From the NCBI GenBank assembly GCA_902362705.1, contig CABIXK010000005.1, forward strand, positions 150,727-177,318: DNA of 26,592 nt. The letters run 5' to 3'. The stretch comes from Rikenellaceae bacterium (lineage in GTDB: Bacteria > Bacteroidota > Bacteroidia > Bacteroidales > Rikenellaceae). A program made the position numbers and the translations under genes. How positions within the stretch are numbered: the stretch's first letter is position 1; the number at the start of each line of letters is the position of its first letter. The notes beneath the pieces are model-generated. The model searched no databases. It worked only from the letters and a program-made list of their open reading frames with translations, and was not told the DNA's origin. Shown here one piece after another: positions 22,814 through 26,592 of this stretch.

Positions 22814-23554
22814 ATGAAACGATTGATTCTGACCCTCGTGGCCCTCGCTTCCGTCGCGACGCTCCGCGCGCAGACCTCCGTCGAGGCCGCCGCGGCCCCG
22901 ACCGCCGACCAGCCGGCTGCCGCCCCGGAGGCGCGCAGCGAGTGGCTCTCCGAGTTCTCGGCCGTCGACCTGCGCGGCCCGATGACCGTGCGTCTGGTGC
23001 GGGTGCCCGATACGGAGGCGCCCCGCATCCTCTTCGACGCCGAGGGTGCACCCTCGGCCAAGTTCCGCGCCGAGGTCAGGGAGCGCGTGCTGCGCCTCAC
23101 GGAGCGAGCCGACGCGCGCCGTGCCGGCACCACCTCGGTCACGGTCTACTACAACACCCTCGCGTCGCTCTTCGTCTCCGACGCCGCGGTGCGCTTCGAG
23201 GGGACCTTCGCGGCCACGCTCTTCGACCTGAGGATCGAGGGCGGGGCGCTCGTCGAGGGCGATCTCGACGTGCGCGACCTGGCCTTCGAGGGCTCGGGCA
23301 AGTGCCGCGCCACGCTCTCGGGGCGCGTCGACTACCTCACCCTCGCCCTCTCCACGGGCGACTTCTCCTCCTACGGCCTCGAAGCACGGTCGGTCGACGC
23401 CTCCGTCTCGGGCTCGGGCAAGGTCGAGGTGCGCGTGGGTGAGCGTCTGGTGGCCCGCACCACCACGGGCGGCAAGGTCGGCTACAAGGGCCAGCCCTCG
23501 ATCGTGCGCGACGAGGCCAAGTTCATGGGCGGCGGCACGGTCCGCGTCGAGTAG
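22814..23554 (+). CDS. Secreted GIN-domain (DUF2807-like) protein
   Basis: The 246-residue protein has a signal peptide (MKRLILTLVALASVATLRAQ), an Ala/Pro-rich linker, and then a repetitive beta structure of the DUF2807 type (head GIN domain). Typical features are the early FSAVDLRGPMTVRL, and later SGSGKVEVRVGERLVARTTT and GGKVGYKGQPSI with the ladder of short strands (LEGSG-like turns at FEGSGKCRA and VSGSGKVEV). Such proteins are periplasmic or surface-exposed; their function is largely unknown, with adhesin-like or envelope roles suggested. ATG 22814 was chosen for the signal peptide. addB begins 9 bases after its stop, so the two are probably co-transcribed, although no functional link to DNA repair is apparent. 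Confidence 0.82.
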   Translation: MKRLILTLVALASVATLRAQTSVEAAAAPTADQPAAAPEARSEWLSEFSAVDLRGPMTVRLVRVPDTEAPRILFDAEGAPSAKFRAEVRERVLRLTERADARRAGTTSVTVYYNTLASLFVSDAAVRFEGTFAATLFDLRIEGGALVEGDLDVRDLAFEGSGKCRATLSGRVDYLTLALSTGDFSSYGLEARSVDASVSGSGKVEVRVGERLVARTTTGGKVGYKGQPSIVRDEAKFMGGGTVRVE

Positions 23555-23563
23555 GAGGGGGCG

Positions 23564-26422
23564 ATGAAGGGTTTCCTGGCGGAGGTCGCCGCCGATCTCT
23601 ACGGCCGCTACGGCGAGGCGCTCTCGCAGCGCGAGGTGCTGTTTCCGTCGCGGCGCGCGCGCCTCTTCTTCACCGAGGCGCTCTCGCGCGTGGCCGAGCG
23701 CCCCATGTGGCAGCCGCGTTGGACGACCGTCGACGAGCTCATGGAGGAGATTTCGGGGCTCCGCACGGCCGACCGCCTGCGGTTGCTCACCGAGCTGTGG
23801 CGCGTCTACTCCGCTTTCCACGACGAGCCTTTCGACCGCTTCTACTTCTGGGGCGAGATGCTGCTCGCTGACTTCGACACGATCGACAAGTACCTGATCG
23901 ACGCCCGGCAGCTCTTCCGCAATCTCTCGGAGATCCGCGAGCTGGAGGCCGATCTTTCGTACCTCACCCCGCGCCAGTTGCAGATCGTGCGCTTCTGGTC
24001 GTCGCTGGGGCCCGAGGCCGACCTGTCGCAGGAGAAGCGCCGCTTTCTGGCGCTGTGGCGCTCGCTGGGCCCCATCTACGACGCCTATCGCGCGCGTCTG
24101 ACGGAGCTGGGCATCGCCTACGGGGGCATGGTGCAGCGCGCCGCCGCCGAACGCATCCGCGCCGGAGGCTTCTCGTTCGCCGCGCCGCGCCGCTTCGTCG
24201 TGGCGGGGTTCAACGCCCTGTCGGAGTGCGAGAAGGAGCTCTTCCGTCTGCTCTCTTCCGCTGCCGAGACCGATTTCTACTGGGACTACGACGACTACTA
24301 TCTGCGCGACCGCGAGCAGGAGGCGGGGCTCTTCGTCCGCACCAACCTGGCCGAGTTTCCGCCCGTCGCCGGGGCCGTCTCCCACGACCACATGGCGCGC
24401 TCCAAGCGGCTGGTCTCCGTGGCCGCCGTGTCGAACGCCGTGCAGTGCAAGTATGCGGCCGAGATCCTGCGCAGTCTGGCCCGTGAGCAGGGGGCGCCGC
24501 TCGACAAGGAGACGGCCGTGGTGCTGACTGACGAGAACCTGCTGCTGCCGCTGCTCCACGCCCTGCCCGACGAGCTGGGGGAGGTCAACGTCACCATGGG
24601 CTTCCCGCTCCGGCAGAGCCTGGCCTACACCTTCGTCGAGCGCCTCGTGGAGTTGCAGGCCCACCGCCGCCGCAAGGGCGGGGGGTGGACCTTCTACCAC
24701 GCCGATGTGGCGGGGCTGCTGGCGCACCCCTACGTCGCCGGGTGCGACCCCGAGCTCACCCGCTCGCTGCAGGAGCAGATCGTCGACGAGCGCCGCATCT
24801 CGGTCGAGGCTGCGTGGCTGGCCCGCAACGAGCTGTTAGCCGCGCTCTTCTCCGCGGCCGAGCAGTGGCGCGACCTCTCCGACTATCTGCTGCGCGTGAT
24901 CGAGGCCGTGGCGCGCCGCCCCTACGAGGGCGACGACGCCGGCGAGCGGGTGGAGTTCCTCGCCGTGCTCTCCGACCAGATAGTCAAGCTGCGCAATTCG
25001 CTCGACGGGTGCGACGTCGACCTCTCGACGGAGGTCTACGCCTCGCTGCTGCGCCGCCACCTCCAGACGCTGCGCATCCCCTTCGAGGGCGAGCCGCTCG
25101 AGGGGGTGCAGGTGATGGGTATCCTCGAGACGCGCAACCTCGATTTCCGCCACGTCGTCCTGCTCTCGATGACCGACGACAACTTCCCGGGCAACCGCCT
25201 CGCCCAGGCGTCGTTCGTCCCCTACAACCTGCGCGCCGCCTTCTCGCTGCCCACGCCCGAGCACCACGAGGGGGTCTACGCCTACTACTTCTACCGCCTC
25301 ATCCAGCGTGCCGAGACGGTGCACATGCTCTACTGCGCCCGTGCCGACGACAAGTCGACGGGCGAGCCGAGCCGCTACATCCACCAGCTCGACTGCGAGA
25401 GCGGCCTGGGCGTGCACCGCATCGAGGCGGGCGTCGACGTCAATCCGATCCCCTTGGCGCCGATCGAGGTGGCGAAGGATGCCGCCGTCATGGCGCGCCT
25501 CGGCCGTTTCGTCGACCCCGAGTCGCCCGCCACGCTCTCGCCCACGGCTCTGTTCCGCTACGTCGCCTGCCCGCTGCGCTTCTACTTCCACTCCGTCGCG
25601 CGGCTCGAGACCGACGACGAGGTTGCGGAGGAGGTCGACGCCCCCATGTTCGGCACCATTCTCCACGCCGCCGCGCAGCGGCTCTACGCCCGTGTCGAGG
25701 GCGAGGCGCATCCCGCGAAGACGCTGCGGGCGCTGCTCTCGACCGACGCCGTGGACCGTGCCGTGGGCGAGGCGATCAACGAACACTGGCTGCGCGACGA
25801 GCGGGCCTCGGAGGCCGACTACACGGGCAACTTGCTGCTCGTGCGCGAGATCGTCGTCCGCTACCTGCGGGGCGGGGTGGTGCCCTACGACGCCGCCCAC
25901 GACGCTTTCGCCGTGCGGGGCCTCGAGCGCGAGGTGGCCTACGCTTTCCCGTTCCGCTGCGGCGGGCGCGAGCTGCGGGTCAAGTTCTCCGGCATCGCCG
26001 ACCGCATCGACTCGCTCGACGACGGCACGCTGCGCGTGGTCGACTACAAGACCGGCGCTCCGCACCTCGAATTCGCAGGCTTGGAGAGCCTCTTCACGGG
26101 CGAGGGGCGCCACCGGCTGTCGAACATCCTCCAGACGCTGCTCTACTCCATGATGCTCCACCGCTCGGAGGGGCGCGACGTCGTGCCGGCGCTCTACTAC
26201 GTGCGGGCGATGCACCGCCCCGACTATGCGCCGCAGCTCGACGACCGGGGCGACGGCGTGCGCGGCGCCCGCTACTCGTTCTACGCCGAGCGCTTCGAGG
26301 AGCTGCTGCGCGCAACGCTCGCCGAGCTCTTCGACCCGGCCGTCCCTTTCCGTCCGTGCGACGATCCCGACACGTGCACCTTCTGCGACTTCAACCTGCT
26401 CTGCCGCAGAGGGGCGAAGTGA
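23564..26422 (+). CDS. addB: AddB-like PD-(D/E)XK nuclease subunit
   Basis: This is the partner of AddA in the AddAB helicase-nuclease. The 952-residue protein has an inactive-helicase-like N-terminal and central part (VLFPSRRARLFFTEAL; later LDFRHVVLLSMTDDNFPG) with no Walker A motif, as expected for Bacteroidota AddB-like proteins. The C-terminal nuclease is complete: FGTILHAAAQRLY, FSGIADRIDSL, VVDYKTGAP and NILQTLLYSMMLH. One Cys in RYVACPLRFYF and the C-x2-C-x5-C of CTFCDFNLLC supply the four ligands of the iron-sulphur staple that encloses this nuclease in AddB. The ATG is preceded by a purine-rich GGAGGGGG, a good ribosome site. It follows the GIN-domain gene by 9 bases and is divergent from addA. 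Confidence 0.9.
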   Translation: MKGFLAEVAADLYGRYGEALSQREVLFPSRRARLFFTEALSRVAERPMWQPRWTTVDELMEEISGLRTADRLRLLTELWRVYSAFHDEPFDRFYFWGEMLLADFDTIDKYLIDARQLFRNLSEIRELEADLSYLTPRQLQIVRFWSSLGPEADLSQEKRRFLALWRSLGPIYDAYRARLTELGIAYGGMVQRAAAERIRAGGFSFAAPRRFVVAGFNALSECEKELFRLLSSAAETDFYWDYDDYYLRDREQEAGLFVRTNLAEFPPVAGAVSHDHMARSKRLVSVAAVSNAVQCKYAAEILRSLAREQGAPLDKETAVVLTDENLLLPLLHALPDELGEVNVTMGFPLRQSLAYTFVERLVELQAHRRRKGGGWTFYHADVAGLLAHPYVAGCDPELTRSLQEQIVDERRISVEAAWLARNELLAALFSAAEQWRDLSDYLLRVIEAVARRPYEGDDAGERVEFLAVLSDQIVKLRNSLDGCDVDLSTEVYASLLRRHLQTLRIPFEGEPLEGVQVMGILETRNLDFRHVVLLSMTDDNFPGNRLAQASFVPYNLRAAFSLPTPEHHEGVYAYYFYRLIQRAETVHMLYCARADDKSTGEPSRYIHQLDCESGLGVHRIEAGVDVNPIPLAPIEVAKDAAVMARLGRFVDPESPATLSPTALFRYVACPLRFYFHSVARLETDDEVAEEVDAPMFGTILHAAAQRLYARVEGEAHPAKTLRALLSTDAVDRAVGEAINEHWLRDERASEADYTGNLLLVREIVVRYLRGGVVPYDAAHDAFAVRGLEREVAYAFPFRCGGRELRVKFSGIADRIDSLDDGTLRVVDYKTGAPHLEFAGLESLFTGEGRHRLSNILQTLLYSMMLHRSEGRDVVPALYYVRAMHRPDYAPQLDDRGDGVRGARYSFYAERFEELLRATLAELFDPAVPFRPCDDPDTCTFCDFNLLCRRGAK

Positions 26423-26434
26423 CAAGCTTTTAAG

Positions 26435-26462
26435 TTGAAAATTGAAAGTTGAAAATTGAAAA
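26435..26462 (+). repeat. Four tandem heptads TTGAAA(A/G)
   Basis: Four consecutive 7-base units, three TTGAAAA and one TTGAAAG, begin 12 bases after the addB stop and run into TGGCGGCCGCGGGCTGCC. They have the same 7-base period and the same nnGAAAA core as the units at 12001-12028 and 18245-18272. Confidence 0.8.
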
Positions 26463-26479
26463 TGGCGGCCGCGGGCTGC

Positions 26480-26504
26480 CCCGGTTAAGAGCCGGGTTTT
26501 ATTA
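26480..26504 (+). terminator. Terminator after addB
   Basis: CCCGGTT (26480-26486) pairs with AGCCGGG (26490-26496) through 7 bp with one wobble around a 3-base loop, followed by TTTTATTATTT. The remaining 26508-26592 shows only two weak 5-bp hairpins and no gene that I can support. Confidence 0.8.
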
Positions 26505-26592
26505 TTTGCGTTTGCGGCACTCCGCGTCGGGGAGTTGCAGCCTGCCGGTTCTGTGAACCGATGTTTTCGCGCATGATCTCTCTTTGCCGGCT

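Noticed and set aside
18513..23051. A 1512-residue minus-strand open frame over addA and the lipoprotein gene
   Set aside because: It is a shadow of addA in another frame, with Arg/Pro/His-rich low-complexity translation and no domain.
24836..26425. A 529-residue minus-strand open frame opposite addB
   Set aside because: The plus strand has clear nuclease motifs; the antisense translation has none and no plausible start context.
26508..26592. Short inverted repeats near the right edge as a possible tRNA or attachment site
   Set aside because: The stems are only 5 bp, no T-loop or anticodon arrangement can be drawn, and no integrase gene is present.

Overview
The window looks like chromosomal DNA of a GC-rich member of the Bacteroidota, most likely Alistipes or a close relative in the Rikenellaceae. 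Three things support this. Several promoters match the Bacteroidota pattern TTG-N19-TAnnTTTG. The protein set is typical of the phylum: a long YidC, a TonB-dependent receptor with an N-terminal carboxypeptidase-like domain, DUF349 and GIN-domain (DUF2807-like) proteins, and an ArsR/ArsF/ArsG cluster. Third-position GC is very high, which produces long spurious reading frames opposite most genes. The genus is inferred from gene content and composition, not from a marker comparison.

Layout. Positions 1-5.7 kb (+) hold a DUF349 repeat protein, CTP synthase (pyrG) and the membrane insertase yidC, closed by a terminator. Positions 5.9-7.9 kb (-) hold a secreted thioredoxin-fold (TlpA-like) protein followed by a secreted esterase; their promoter is overlaid by two inverted repeats of the same geometry. 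Positions 8.1-12.0 kb (-) hold recQ, a DEDDy 3'-5' exonuclease and an RlmI-type rRNA methyltransferase, the last two overlapping by 4 bases. Positions 12.2-15.5 kb (+) hold a likely metal-handling operon: a 14-cysteine secreted protein, a TonB-dependent receptor with a C-x3-CC motif in its plug, and a secreted HMA-domain protein. It is closed by a strong terminator. Positions 15.5-17.3 kb (-) hold a convergent arsR-arsF-arsG operon, in which arsF has a stop as its second codon. Positions 17.4-18.2 kb (-) hold an MBL-fold hydrolase, and 18.5-19.5 kb (+) an unrecognised lipoprotein gene preceded by a leader with an orphan terminator. Positions 19.6-26.4 kb hold addA (-), then divergently a GIN-domain protein and addB (+).

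How the genes fit together. The window combines core functions (CTP synthesis, membrane protein insertion, 23S rRNA methylation, double-strand-break processing by AddAB, RecQ repair) with a metal/metalloid island at 12.2-17.3 kb. In that island one operon appears to bind and import a metal or metal complex across the outer membrane, and its neighbour appears to detoxify organic arsenicals under ArsR control.

The least ordinary non-coding feature is a set of short intergenic elements. Each begins with about four tandem 7-base units of the form nnGAAAA and runs into a GC-rich, self-complementary segment. They occur at 12.0-12.18 kb (both ends, inverted), at 18.24 kb and at 26.43 kb. I did not find a large new multi-gene system. 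The strongest leads are these elements, the leader with an orphan terminator at 18.2-18.5 kb, the cysteine-rich/receptor/HMA operon, and the arsF codon-2 stop.
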